Positions 52,984-62,036 of a stretch of DNA of 64,000 nt are shown one piece after another. This DNA comes from JARYGU01 sp033795365. Lineage in GTDB: Bacteria > Pseudomonadota > Alphaproteobacteria > Rhizobiales > Rhizobiaceae. Below the pieces are notes generated by a model that did no database searches, was not told the DNA's origin, and saw nothing but the letters and a program-made list of their open reading frames with translations. Position numbers and translations under genes: made by a program. The DNA lies in NCBI GenBank assembly GCA_033795365.1, contig JARYGU010000015.1:1-64000 (forward strand). The letters are read 5' to 3'. Within the stretch, counting starts at the first letter, position 1, and each line of letters opens with the position of its first letter.

Positions 52984-55943
52984 CGGCGCGAAGGCTTCCC
53001 TCCGGCGGCCGTATCGACCGCGGTCGCACCGTGACCGTCAGCTTCGACGGACGCACGTTCCCGGCTCATCCCGGCGATACGCTGGCATCGGCATTGCTGG
53101 CCGGCGGCCAGCAGATTTTCGCACGCAGCTTCAAGTACCATCGCCCGCGTGGCCTGATGGCGGCAGGCGTGGAAGAGCCGAACGCGCTGGTGCATCTGCG
53201 TGATGGCGCCCGCCATGAACCGAACGCCCAGGCGACGATGGTGGAAGTGTTCGACGGTCTCGTCGCGACATCGCAGAATGCGTGGCCGAGCCTTCAGTTC
53301 GACATCGGCTCCGTCAACGGCGCCCTGTCGCGCTTCTTCGGCGCCGGCTTCTACTACAAGACCTTCATCGGCCCCTTCCGGGGAACAGGCTTCTGGATGG
53401 CATGCGAGAAGATCATCCGCAACGCCGCCGGCATGGGCCGGGCGACGACGCTGGATGATCCCGACCACTACGAGAAGATCAACGCCTTCTGCGACGTGCT
53501 GATCGTCGGCGCCGGTCCCGCCGGTATCTCGGCGGCGCTGGCGGCCGGGCGGAAGGGCGAAAACGTCATTCTCGTCGAGCAGGACCATGAACTCGGCGGC
53601 TCGCTTCTTGGCGAGGCCACCGGTGGCGCATCGGATGCGTGGCTCGGCGAAGCACTGGCCGAGCTCAGGGACCTGCCGAGTGTCCGCGTCCTCAGTCGCA
53701 CCACCGCCTTCGGCGCCTATGACAGCGAGGTCTTCGGTCTTGTCGAACGCTTCCAGGATCACCTGCTTGTCCCGGAAGCCGGCAAGCCGCGCCAGCGCTA
53801 CTGGCTGGTCCGCACCGGGAGGGCGATCCTTGCCACCGGCGCGATCGAGCGGCCGTTGGTTTTCGCCGGCAACGACGTGCCCGGCGTCATGCTCGCATCC
53901 GCCGCGCGCGCGTATCTCAATCGTCATGCGGTCCTGGCCGGCGAAAGGGTCGTCGTCGCGACCAACAACGATAGCGCCTACACCGCCGCCGTCGATCTGG
54001 CCAAGGCTGGCGCCAAGGTCACGCTCTGCGATCTGCGTCCCTATATTCCCGGCGATCTCTCGCTGCGCGCGCTGGGTGCCGGGATCGACCTGCGCCTCGG
54101 CCATTCGGTCCTCAAGGCCGAGGGTGGCAAGCAGGTCCGTGGCGCCCGCGTCGCCGCGGTGGATGCGAACGGCAGGGTGTCCGGTACCGCGTCCGTTGTC
54201 GCCTGTGACCTGATCGTCACCTCGGGCGGTTGGGCGCCGGCGCTGCATCTGTGGAGCCAGCGTTTCGGAAAGCCGCGATATGATGCCGAGCTGGACGCGT
54301 TCCTGCCTCCGGTCGAGAAGGGCGTCTTCACCTGCGTCGGTTCGCTTGTGGGCGCGAGATCCGCCACCGAGGCGCTGGACCAGGGGCATGCTGCCGGCGG
54401 AGGCGCGGGAACACGGGGCAACCTGCGCGATCACGGCGACTTCTGGGGCCGCGGCCTCATGCCCACGACCGTGATCACCAACGCGAACGGCTCGACCCCC
54501 GGCAAGGCCTTCGTCGATTTCCAGCATGACGTGAAGCTCGCCGATATCGATCAGGCCCATCTCGAAGGCTACGTCTCGGTCGAGCACCTCAAGCGCTACA
54601 CCACGTCCGGCATGGCTGCCGATCAGGGCAAGACATCCAATCTCAATGCGCTTGCCCGGATGGCCGCCCTTCGGGGCATGGAGATCCCGCAGATCGGTAC
54701 GACCACGTTCCGGCCGCCATACACCCCTGTCGCCATCGGCGCGATCGTTGCCCACGATCACGGCCTTCACTTCCGTCCAACACGCCTGTCGACGATCCAT
54801 GATTGGCATGTGGAAAACGGCGCGCAGACGATCGAGGCGGGTGCGTGGCTGCGTCCCTGGTATTATCCCAGCCGGGGCGAGAGCCTGCGCGATGCCTACA
54901 TCCGCGAGGCGGCCCATGTCCGCGAGCATGCGGGCATCGTCGATGTATCGACGCTCGGCAAGATCGCCGTGCAGGGGCCTGACGCGGCGGAGTTCCTGAA
55001 TCGCATCTATGCCAACGGTTTCAAGACCCTGGCGGTCGGTCGCCTGCGCTACGGCGTCATGCTGCGCGAGGACGGCTTCGTCCTCGACGATGGCGCGACG
55101 GCCCGCCTTGGCGAGAACGACTACTTCATGTCGACCACGACGGCCAACGCGGCGAAGGTCCTGGCGCAGGCCGAATTCCTTCTGCAGACCGCCTGGCGCG
55201 ATCTCAAGGTGCATGTGACGACGGTGACCGACCAGTGGGCGGCGGTCGCGATCGCCGGCCCGAAGTCGCGCACCGTTCTCGTCGAGCTTACCGGGGCCGA
55301 TCTGGGCAAGGAAGCGCTTCCCAACAATCACCTGACGTATGTCGCGATAGCGGGCGTTCCCTGCCGCCTGCACCGGATGAGCTATTCGGGCGAGCTCGCC
55401 TACGAGATCTACATTCCGGCGAAGTCGGGGCGAAAGGTCTGGGAGGCGCTTGTCGAGGCGGGCAAGCCCCATGACCTCAAGCCCTACGGCACCGAGGCCA
55501 TGGGTACGCTGCGCATCGAGAAGGGCCATGTCGCCGGCGCGGAGATCGAAGGCCGCACGACGATGAAGGATCTCGGCCTTGAAGGCTTGGCTTCAGCCAA
55601 GAAGCCGTTCATCGGCTCGGTGCTGCGCCGGCGCGAGCTGCTGGACGACCCGAAGCGTCCGTCGCTGATCGGTCTTGAAATCGTCGGTGATGCCGGTGCC
55701 AAGGCGGGCTCGCTGCTGTTCGCCCGCGATGTTCCCGCCAGGGGCCATGGCGAGGGTTGGGTGTCCTCTACCACCTACTCCCCGGCGTTGAAGAAGAACA
55801 TCGCTCTCGCCTTGCTGTCGCGTGGCCCCGAGAGGATCGGCGAAACGATCCAGGTCGTCGATTTCGTCGGCGGTCAGACACTGCAGGCGAAGGTCGTCTC
55901 GCATCATTTCTTCGATCCGGAAGGACATCGTCAGAATGGCTAG
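52980..55943 (+). CDS. soxA: Sarcosine oxidase alpha subunit
   Basis: Large subunit of 987 aa. Domains in order: an N-terminal ferredoxin-like region (VTVSFDGRTFPAHPGDTLAS), an NAD-binding fold (CDVLIVGAGPAGISAALAAG near residue 170), FAD/pyridine-nucleotide oxidoreductase segments (GRAILATGAIERPLVFAGND), and a C-terminal GcvT-like tetrahydrofolate domain from about residue 600 (DVSTLGKIAVQGPDAAEFLN, then YSGELAYEIYIP). The THF domain captures the released one-carbon unit as methylene-THF. It overlaps soxD at the 5' end and soxG at the 3' end. Confidence 0.94.
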   Translation: MTARRLPSGGRIDRGRTVTVSFDGRTFPAHPGDTLASALLAGGQQIFARSFKYHRPRGLMAAGVEEPNALVHLRDGARHEPNAQATMVEVFDGLVATSQNAWPSLQFDIGSVNGALSRFFGAGFYYKTFIGPFRGTGFWMACEKIIRNAAGMGRATTLDDPDHYEKINAFCDVLIVGAGPAGISAALAAGRKGENVILVEQDHELGGSLLGEATGGASDAWLGEALAELRDLPSVRVLSRTTAFGAYDSEVFGLVERFQDHLLVPEAGKPRQRYWLVRTGRAILATGAIERPLVFAGNDVPGVMLASAARAYLNRHAVLAGERVVVATNNDSAYTAAVDLAKAGAKVTLCDLRPYIPGDLSLRALGAGIDLRLGHSVLKAEGGKQVRGARVAAVDANGRVSGTASVVACDLIVTSGGWAPALHLWSQRFGKPRYDAELDAFLPPVEKGVFTCVGSLVGARSATEALDQGHAAGGGAGTRGNLRDHGDFWGRGLMPTTVITNANGSTPGKAFVDFQHDVKLADIDQAHLEGYVSVEHLKRYTTSGMAADQGKTSNLNALARMAALRGMEIPQIGTTTFRPPYTPVAIGAIVAHDHGLHFRPTRLSTIHDWHVENGAQTIEAGAWLRPWYYPSRGESLRDAYIREAAHVREHAGIVDVSTLGKIAVQGPDAAEFLNRIYANGFKTLAVGRLRYGVMLREDGFVLDDGATARLGENDYFMSTTTANAAKVLAQAEFLLQTAWRDLKVHVTTVTDQWAAVAIAGPKSRTVLVELTGADLGKEALPNNHLTYVAIAGVPCRLHRMSYSGELAYEIYIPAKSGRKVWEALVEAGKPHDLKPYGTEAMGTLRIEKGHVAGAEIEGRTTMKDLGLEGLASAKKPFIGSVLRRRELLDDPKRPSLIGLEIVGDAGAKAGSLLFARDVPARGHGEGWVSSTTYSPALKKNIALALLSRGPERIGETIQVVDFVGGQTLQAKVVSHHFFDPEGHRQNG

Positions 55944-56511
55944 GAAACACAATCTTCCGCTCACCGGAGTGAACAGCGATGGCGCTTCCGTCACCGTGGG
56001 CGAGGTCGGGCTCGGTCATCTTACCCAACTGGCGGGCTGGGGAACCTTCACCGACGCTACGGGCAAGGCGCTGCAGGCCCATTCGCTGTCGCTGCCTTCG
56101 GATTATCGGACGCCGGCTCGCAACGGGACGACCACGGTGTGGCGCATCGCGCCCGATCGTGTCCTGGTCCGTTCGTCAACGCCGCTCGGCATGCAGGGCA
56201 CGGATGAGCTTGTCACGCTCGATCTTTCCGATGCGCGTACCTGCATGACAGTCGCCGGAGACGGCGCGGCGGGACTGCTCAGCCGCGTGATCGCGCTGGA
56301 CTTTTCCGAAAAGGCCTTCCCCACAGGAACCTTCGTGCAGACATCATTGCATCATGTCGGCGTGCTGATCGAGCGCCAGGACCGGGACAGGTTCCTCGTC
56401 CTGCTGCCGACCACCTGGGCGCGGTCCCTCACGGACCTGGTCGTCACCCATCTCTCGATCGCTGCCGGACATCAGGTCGAACCGGTCGCAGGTTCCCGGA
56501 GTGCTCCGTGA
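55936..56511 (+). CDS. soxG: Sarcosine oxidase gamma subunit
   Basis: Gamma subunit of 191 aa, beginning at ATG 55936 inside the last codons of soxA. Its GcvT-like pattern (VWRIAPDRVLVRSS, VTLDLSDARTCMTVAGDGAA, ALDFSEKAFPTGTFVQTSLH) is characteristic of SoxG. Its stop overlaps the purU GTG start. Completes the soxBDAG set. Confidence 0.9.
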   Translation: MARKHNLPLTGVNSDGASVTVGEVGLGHLTQLAGWGTFTDATGKALQAHSLSLPSDYRTPARNGTTTVWRIAPDRVLVRSSTPLGMQGTDELVTLDLSDARTCMTVAGDGAAGLLSRVIALDFSEKAFPTGTFVQTSLHHVGVLIERQDRDRFLVLLPTTWARSLTDLVVTHLSIAAGHQVEPVAGSRSAP

Positions 56512-57392
56512 AAGATTTCGTGCTCACCGTTCAATGCCCGTCCCGCCGCGGCATCGTCGCCGCGATCGCCGGCTTCCTGGCCGAGCAGGGATGCAACATC
56601 ACGGACTCCGCGCAGTTCGACGACCCCCAGACCGAAAATTTCTTCATGCGCATCACCTTCCGCTCGGAAACGGGGACGGATCTGGAAAGTCTGCGCCGGG
56701 GTTTCGAACCGGTGTCGCGGCCCTTCGACATGGACCATGCGTTCCATGACGCGGCTCACCGCACCAGGGTGCTGCTGATGGTCTCCAATTTCGGCCATTG
56801 CCTGAACGACCTGTTGTACCGCTGGAAGATCGGCGCCCTGCCGATCGATATCGTCGGCGTCGTGTCGAACCATCTCACCTACCAGAAGCTGATCGTGAAC
56901 AACGACATCCCCTTCCACCACATCAAGGTGACGAAGGAAAACAAGCCGGAGGCCGAGGCCAGGCTGATGTCGATCGTCGAGGACACCGGCGCGGAACTGG
57001 TGGTGCTCGCCCGCTACATGCAGATCCTCTCCGATGCCGTCTGCCGCCGGATGTCGGGCCGCGTCATCAACATCCATCACTCCTTCCTGCCGTCTTTCAA
57101 GGGAGCAAACCCCTACAAGCAGGCCTTCGAGCGCGGGGTGAAGCTGATCGGCGCCACGGCCCATTACGTTACGGCCGATCTTGACGAAGGGCCGATCATC
57201 GAGCAGGACATCGTGCGGATAACCCACGCGCAATCGCCGGAGGACTACGTCTCGCTCGGCCGCGATGTGGAAGCGCAGGTGCTCGCCAAGGCCGTTCACG
57301 CGCACATCCATCATCGGGTATTCGTCAACGGCAACAAGACGGTCGTCTTTCCGGCAAGTCCGGGAAGCTACGCTTCTGAACGGATGGGATAG
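56508..57392 (+). CDS. purU: Formyltetrahydrofolate deformylase
   Basis: Enzyme of 294 aa that hydrolyses 10-formyl-THF to formate and THF. N-terminal ACT domain (FVLTVQCPSRRGIVAAIAGF, residues 1 to about 80), then a formyltransferase domain with Asn188/His190 in INIHHSFLPSFKGANPY and Asp in TADLDEGPIIEQD. GTG 56508 overlaps the soxG stop (GTGA). Downstream of sarcosine oxidase it regenerates THF from the one-carbon unit. The usual partner folD is missing here and survives only as a remnant at 45.7-46.0 kb. Confidence 0.94.
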   Translation: MKDFVLTVQCPSRRGIVAAIAGFLAEQGCNITDSAQFDDPQTENFFMRITFRSETGTDLESLRRGFEPVSRPFDMDHAFHDAAHRTRVLLMVSNFGHCLNDLLYRWKIGALPIDIVGVVSNHLTYQKLIVNNDIPFHHIKVTKENKPEAEARLMSIVEDTGAELVVLARYMQILSDAVCRRMSGRVINIHHSFLPSFKGANPYKQAFERGVKLIGATAHYVTADLDEGPIIEQDIVRITHAQSPEDYVSLGRDVEAQVLAKAVHAHIHHRVFVNGNKTVVFPASPGSYASERMG

Positions 57393-57612
57393 GATCCTGA
57401 CTTGGCCGCGCAGCTTCGACGGCAACGTGCCCGCAGGCGTGAGCGCCAAAGGGCTCCGGGGAAACCGGAGTCTGCGACGTCTGACGACGCATTCTGGCGC
57501 TGATCTTGAAGCGGGTCGAGTTCAGCGAGGGGGTGGTTCGCGCCGATTAAGATGGCGCTGCCGAATAAAACATGATAACAACTCATGTTTGTTCTGGGCT
57601 GCAGCCGTATTC

Positions 57613-58148
57613 ATGTTGGAAAACATAGACGACCGGCTCTTCGCCGATATAGCAAGCAGATGGGGTTACAGCGGGTCAGTCTCTTCGGGCGAAGAGGATA
57701 GAGAGGACGTTGCTGCTTTCCAGGGCGTCGTCCGGGACAGACGTCTGTCGAGCGGCCTGCAAATTTGCACGTCCGATATGCTTTCTTTGCGGGAGAGCAG
57801 GCGCACAGGCACTCTCGGGCGCTCCCTCATGCTCATTTTCTCGGTGTTCGGCGATCGGATGAGGTATGTCCTCGACAATGGCCACGAGGTCGGGCTCGAG
57901 CCTGGAACAGTCGCATTGCTTTCCGCCGGTGAAGCCCTGACAATGGTGACCGAGGCACATGGCGGAGAGCGGAACGGTTTGCTTGTCATCCAGGCTCAAG
58001 CTTCCGCGCTCGAGGGCTCGATTTTCTACAACGACGTGAAGAACGGGCACGTCAACGCCTTTGGCCTGACGGCCAGCCAGTTCACGATCGCAGCGCTCGA
58101 TTACCGCACATGGGGCTTCGAGGCCGGCGCGCGCGAAAGTAGGGATAG
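57613..58148 (+). pseudogene. AraC-type regulator, sensor half only
   Basis: From ATG 57613 a frame of about 175 codons encodes an N-terminal sensor resembling siderophore-type AraC regulators (SSGLQICTSDMLSLRESRRT, RYVLDNGHEVGLEPGTVALL, ERNGLLVIQAQASALEG). No helix-turn-helix follows. The sequence changes abruptly at about 58140 into a DsbA-like fragment in another frame, and this frame then runs through it to 58245. A deletion joined two unrelated genes. Confidence 0.6.
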
Positions 58149-58440
58149 TCCGAGACGCACGTTACCTACCTCTTCGATCCGTTGTGCGGCTGGTGCTATG
58201 GCGCAGCGCCGGCACTCGACAAGTTGGCCGGACTTGATGGCATAACGATCGAGCTCGTCCCCACCGGCCTCTTCGCGGGCGAGGGCGCGCGACCGATGGA
58301 TGAAAGGTTCGCTGCCTATGCCTGGCAAAACGACCAGCGCATCGGCCATCTCACGGGACAGATATTCAGTCAGCTTTATCATGATCGGGTTCTCGGAAGC
58401 GCGCTGGCAGCATGTTCGACTCCGCTCCCGCAACGCTCGC
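58149..58440 (+). pseudogene. DsbA-family (FrnE-like) protein fragment
   Basis: The plus strand reads HVTYLFDPLCGWCYGAAPAL (CGWC redox motif) and TGLFAGEGARPMDERFAAYA, typical of small DsbA-family proteins of Rhizobiaceae. It has no start codon of its own and loses similarity after LYHDRVLG at about 58395. Both ends are missing; the rest would be about 100 residues. Confidence 0.65.
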
Positions 58441-58519
58441 CTTCCGGCCGATCATTTAAATTCCGCCCGTTGCGCAGACAACGGACGAGGACAGCAGCCG
58501 GAAACCATCGGAGACGACA

Positions 58520-59422
58520 ATGCATTCAAGGAGACACGTAATGAAAACCACGCTGGCAGCCAGCCTTAGCGCTGTCTTCGCTCCCGCCGATCTGGGAAAT
58601 GCCGCCGGGCCGAAGCTCATCTGGAAGCACTTTCCCGCTGGCCAGAATGGCTTCTTCCGCGCCCCCGTGCTGCTTTCCGGTCCGAGCGAAACGCTGCTCA
58701 TTGACGGCGGCTTCACCTATCCCGACGGCCGTGCGCTGGCCGACGCCATCAAAGCGACAGGAAAGAAGCTGACCGCCATTTATGTTAGCCAGTCCGATCC
58801 GGACTACTATTTCAGCCTGAAGCCTGTCCTCGAAGCCTTCCCCGGCACCAAGGTGCTGGCGGCCTCCGACACGATTGCCGCGATCAAGGGCAACGTCGAG
58901 AAGAAGCTGGCGGTCTGGGGACCGCAACTCAAGGAGAATGGCCCCCAAACTCTCTCCGACATCGTCATACCGGAAGCCTTCGAGGGACCGAGCCTCACGG
59001 TCCATGGCGAGACGGTTGAGATCGTCGCTGCCGAGCCGAGGCTGACCAACCGCCGTTACCTGTTCGTGCCGTCACTGAATGCCGTCTTCGGTGGCGTCAT
59101 GATCTTCTCCGGCGTCCACGTATGGACCGCCGACACGCAGACGAAGGAACAACGGGCCGCTTGGGTGGCAACCCTTGACATGATCAGTGCCCGCAAACCC
59201 TCTGTGGTCGTTTCGGGTCATATGACGCAGGAAGCGGCGACCGATATTTCCAGCATCGAACACACGAAGATATATCTGCTCGCCTTCGAGGAAGAACTTG
59301 CCAAGGCCGCTGACGCCGCAGCCCTCAAGGCCGGCATGGAGGCTCGCTTCCCTGGTCTCGGCATGGGCGTGGCGGTCGATATCGGCTCAAAGGTGGCCAA
59401 GGGCGAAATGAAATGGGGTTGA
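58520..59422 (+). CDS. Exported MBL-fold protein with degenerate metal site
   Basis: Metallo-beta-lactamase-fold protein of 300 aa. The N-terminus MHSRRHVMKTTLAASLSAVF fits a Tat signal (S-R-R-x-V-M-K) with a hydrophobic stretch. A second ATG at 58541 with AAGGAG upstream would give a shorter leader. The fold is recognisable from ETLLIDGGFTYPDG, SVVVSGHMTQ and the strand order. The HxHxDH motif is replaced by Q-S-D-P-D-Y (residues 91-96; only the Asp of the DH pair remains), so ordinary zinc hydrolysis is unlikely. The gene stands alone next to the broken AraC and DsbA genes. Confidence 0.75.
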   Translation: MHSRRHVMKTTLAASLSAVFAPADLGNAAGPKLIWKHFPAGQNGFFRAPVLLSGPSETLLIDGGFTYPDGRALADAIKATGKKLTAIYVSQSDPDYYFSLKPVLEAFPGTKVLAASDTIAAIKGNVEKKLAVWGPQLKENGPQTLSDIVIPEAFEGPSLTVHGETVEIVAAEPRLTNRRYLFVPSLNAVFGGVMIFSGVHVWTADTQTKEQRAAWVATLDMISARKPSVVVSGHMTQEAATDISSIEHTKIYLLAFEEELAKAADAAALKAGMEARFPGLGMGVAVDIGSKVAKGEMKWG

Positions 59423-59451
59423 AATGAGTTGGAAACAGCATCCGGTCGGGA

Positions 59452-60078
59452 TCAGTGTGAAGGCGTGAGCAGGCCGTCCAGGATCGTCCGCGTGATCGTG
59501 TCGGCGGCCTCTTCGAAGTCTTCCGCCTTCAGCTTCTTGCGCCCGAGCGCGTCCGCCGCCAGCAGTTCGAAATCGGCGTAGAACTGCGTCATTGACCAGA
59601 GCATGATGAAAAGGTGATGCGGCGAGACGGCCTGCACCCGTCCGTCGCGGATCCATCCGTCCACGATGGGCACGTATTTCTCGGTGGTTGAGCGCATATG
59701 GGCGCGATCCCTGCGGGTGAGAAAGCGGGCGCCCTGGATGATCTCGCCGGCGAAGAGACGCGATTCTTCCGGATGCCTGCGCGAATAATCAAGCTTCGCA
59801 CGGATATAGGCCGAAAGCGCCTCCTCGGGTTCGCGGTCCGGCCGGATGTGCGAAAGCGCGTCGTCCCACCCCGCGATCAGTTGCGTGATGATGGCGGAGT
59901 AAATTTCTTCCTTCGAAGAGAAGTAGTAGTAGATGTTCGCTTTCGGCAGGCCGGCTGTTGCGGCGATTTCGGCAATGCGGGTCCCGTCGAAGCCCTTTCG
60001 CGAAAACACCGCGATCGCCGCCTTGACGATGCGCCGGACGTTGCGGGCCCGGACTTTCTCTTCGGTCTTTTCGTCCAT
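59452..60078 (-). CDS. TetR-family regulator, RutR-like
   Basis: Repressor of 208 aa. The N-terminal helix-turn-helix (VFSRKGFDGTRIAEIAATAG, LPKANIYYYFSSKEEIYSAI) and the C-terminal domain (YIRAKLDYSRRHPEESRLFA, HLFIMLWSMTQFYADF) follow the E. coli RutR pattern, whose ligands are uracil and thymine. ATG 60078 has AGGA at good spacing; ATG 60087 is too close to it. It is divergent from the cytosine-deaminase-like gene, and a RutR-like palindrome lies between them. Confidence 0.85.
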   Translation of the reverse strand: MDEKTEEKVRARNVRRIVKAAIAVFSRKGFDGTRIAEIAATAGLPKANIYYYFSSKEEIYSAIITQLIAGWDDALSHIRPDREPEEALSAYIRAKLDYSRRHPEESRLFAGEIIQGARFLTRRDRAHMRSTTEKYVPIVDGWIRDGRVQAVSPHHLFIMLWSMTQFYADFELLAADALGRKKLKAEDFEEAADTITRTILDGLLTPSH

Positions 60079-60151
60079 CGCGGTCATCCTGCCGGATTAT
60101 GATGCATGAATGCTGCAGACGGCATTTCTGCTTTTCTTCTCGGGACATAAA

Positions 60152-60167
60152 TTGACCTTTTGGTCAG
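60152..60167. promoter_or_regulatory. RutR-like operator TTGACCTTTTGGTCAG
   Basis: Known RutR sites have the form TTGACCANNTGGTCAA. This sequence matches at 12 of the 14 defined positions and is an inverted repeat TGACC-TTTT-GGTCA. It sits in the divergent region between the RutR-like gene and the deaminase gene, so it probably controls both. Confidence 0.7.
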
Positions 60168-60293
60168 AAAAGGTCTAGCGTGCTTTCCATAAGAATAACG
60201 CTGGCGGCGCTCGATCCGAAAAGAAGATCGACAGTCTGGACAGGCGAAGAGGGAACATCGAGGAGAAATGTGCTGCAATCCGGGAGCTAGTTC

Positions 60294-61595
60294 ATGACCT
60301 TCGATCTTCTCGTAAAAAATGCAAACCTGGCCGATGACCGCACCGGCATCGACATCGCCGTCAGGGGCGGCCGCATCGTCGCCGTCGAGGCCGGCATTTC
60401 CGGCGAAGCCGGTCGCATCGTCGATGCGGGCGGCAAGCTCGTCACCGCCCCCTTTATCGACATCCATTTCCATATGGACGCGACGCTTTCGCTCGGCACG
60501 CCGCGGTTCAACCGTTCCGGCACGCTGCTCGAGGGCATTCAGCTCTGGGGCGAGCTGAAGCCGCTCCTCACCAGGGAAGCGGTGATCGGGCGGGCGCTGC
60601 GCTATTGCGACCTTGCCGTTTCCCAGGGGCTCCTTGCCGTGCGCTCCCATGTCGACGTCTGCGACGATCGGCTGGTCGGCGTGGAGGCGCTGCTGGAAGT
60701 CCGCGATCTCGTGAAGGACTATCTCGACCTGCAACTGGTCGCCTTTCCGCAGGACGGGTTCTACCGTTCGCCGGCCGCCGACCGGAACCTTCTGCGCGCG
60801 CTCGACATGGGCGTCGACGTCGTCGGAGGCATCCCGCATTTCGAGCGTACGATGGAGGATGGCCGCCTGTCGGTGAAGGCGCTGTGCGAGATCGCCGCAG
60901 ACCGCGGCCTGATGGTCGATCTGCACTGCGACGAGACGGACGATCCGATGTCCCGTCATATCGAGACACTCGCCCATGAGACGCAGCGTCTCGGATTGCA
61001 GGGTCGCGTGGCCGGCTCGCATCTCACCTCCATGCATTCCATGGACAATTATTATGCCTCGAAGCTGCTGCCGCTGATCGCCGAGGCCGATATCCACTGC
61101 GTGCCGAACCCGCTTGCCAACATCGTTCTGCAGGGCCGTCACGACACCTATCCGAAACGCCGGGGCATGATGCGCGTGCCGGAACTGATGACGCTCGGCG
61201 TCAATGTCGCGTTCGGGCAGGATAGCTGCATGGACCCCTGGTATTCTTTCGGCGGCGCCGACATGCTGGACGTGGCGCACATGGCGGTCCACACCGGTCA
61301 CATGACGAGCCGCGATGCGGTAAAGGCCTGCTTCCGCGCGATCACCGACAATCCGGCACGAACCTTCGGCCTCGAAGGCTACGGTATCGCACCCGGCTGC
61401 AATGCCGACTTCGTGCTGCTCGAAGCGCGCGACGCGATCGAGGCCGTCCGGATGAAGGCGAACCGGCTCGCGGTCGTTCGCCGCGGCAAGGTGATTGCCG
61501 AAACGGCGCCCCGTACGGCGACGCTCTCGATCGGGGGCAGGCCGTCCACGGTCGAGCCGTGGCGCTACGCGCCCGTGGAAGCCTCCACGTCGTGA
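60294..61595 (+). CDS. codA: Cytosine-deaminase-like amidohydrolase
   Basis: Amidohydrolase of 433 aa (CodA is about 427). Metal ligands His58 and His60 (FIDIHFHMD), then HCDETDDP (His plus Glu), SHLTSMHSM and GQDSCMDPW (Asp). CodA-specific wording is present: TLLEGIQLWGELKPLLT, FPQDGFYRSPAADRNLLRAL and GGIPHFERTMEDG. It deaminates cytosine or a close analogue such as isocytosine or creatinine-like rings. Placed beside thymidine phosphorylase and under a RutR-like repressor, a role in pyrimidine salvage is likely. Confidence 0.88.
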   Translation: MTFDLLVKNANLADDRTGIDIAVRGGRIVAVEAGISGEAGRIVDAGGKLVTAPFIDIHFHMDATLSLGTPRFNRSGTLLEGIQLWGELKPLLTREAVIGRALRYCDLAVSQGLLAVRSHVDVCDDRLVGVEALLEVRDLVKDYLDLQLVAFPQDGFYRSPAADRNLLRALDMGVDVVGGIPHFERTMEDGRLSVKALCEIAADRGLMVDLHCDETDDPMSRHIETLAHETQRLGLQGRVAGSHLTSMHSMDNYYASKLLPLIAEADIHCVPNPLANIVLQGRHDTYPKRRGMMRVPELMTLGVNVAFGQDSCMDPWYSFGGADMLDVAHMAVHTGHMTSRDAVKACFRAITDNPARTFGLEGYGIAPGCNADFVLLEARDAIEAVRMKANRLAVVRRGKVIAETAPRTATLSIGGRPSTVEPWRYAPVEASTS

Positions 61596-61611
61596 CGGCA
61601 CAGGCGACGGC

Positions 61612-62034
61612 TCAGAAGTTACCCTTCGAGCCGCCGTCCTTCCAGGCATAGATTTCCCACAATTCGTCGTCGGGCCCGGTGAAATAGGCGCAGCGCGCAT
61701 TCCAGCCGTAGTCATCCGGCGCATCGTAGAATGGCACGCCCTTGGCGGTCAGCTCGGCATAGGCCTCATCCACCGCTTGCGGTGAGGGCAGGCGCACGGC
61801 GATGCAGGCCTTGTGCGGTCCTTCGGCGCGTGCGCTTGAGACGCCGGTGTGCTCGGAAAGATGAGCGATCTCCCAGCAGGCGAGCGTGAGACCCGCGCCG
61901 TTGAACTCTGCGAAGCCTGCCGCCCGGCGATTGAGCTCGAAGCCGAGCTTGCCGACATAGAAGTCGATCGAACGCTGGGCATCCTTCACAAGGATGCAGA
62001 TATCGGTGATGGGATAGGTCTGGGCGAAGGACAT
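61612..62034 (-). CDS. VOC-family (glyoxalase/dioxygenase-like) protein
   Basis: Small protein of 140 aa with the vicinal-oxygen-chelate fold: ITDICILVKDAQRSIDFYVG at the N-terminus and AYFTGPDDELWEIYAWKDGG at the C-terminus, with the metal-ligand Glu in WEIY. The start is ATG 62034 or the GTG at 62040 that overlaps the deoA stop. It is translationally linked to deoA. The substrate is unknown; members include glyoxalases and resistance proteins. Confidence 0.8.
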   Translation of the reverse strand: MSFAQTYPITDICILVKDAQRSIDFYVGKLGFELNRRAAGFAEFNGAGLTLACWEIAHLSEHTGVSSARAEGPHKACIAVRLPSPQAVDEAYAELTAKGVPFYDAPDDYGWNARCAYFTGPDDELWEIYAWKDGGSKGNF

Positions 62035-62036
62035 GG

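Noticed and set aside
52887..55529. 880-codon open frame on the minus strand
   Set aside because: It is exactly antisense to soxA, has composition typical of high-G+C shadow frames (His/Arg/Gly-rich, no fold or motif), and has no ribosome site.
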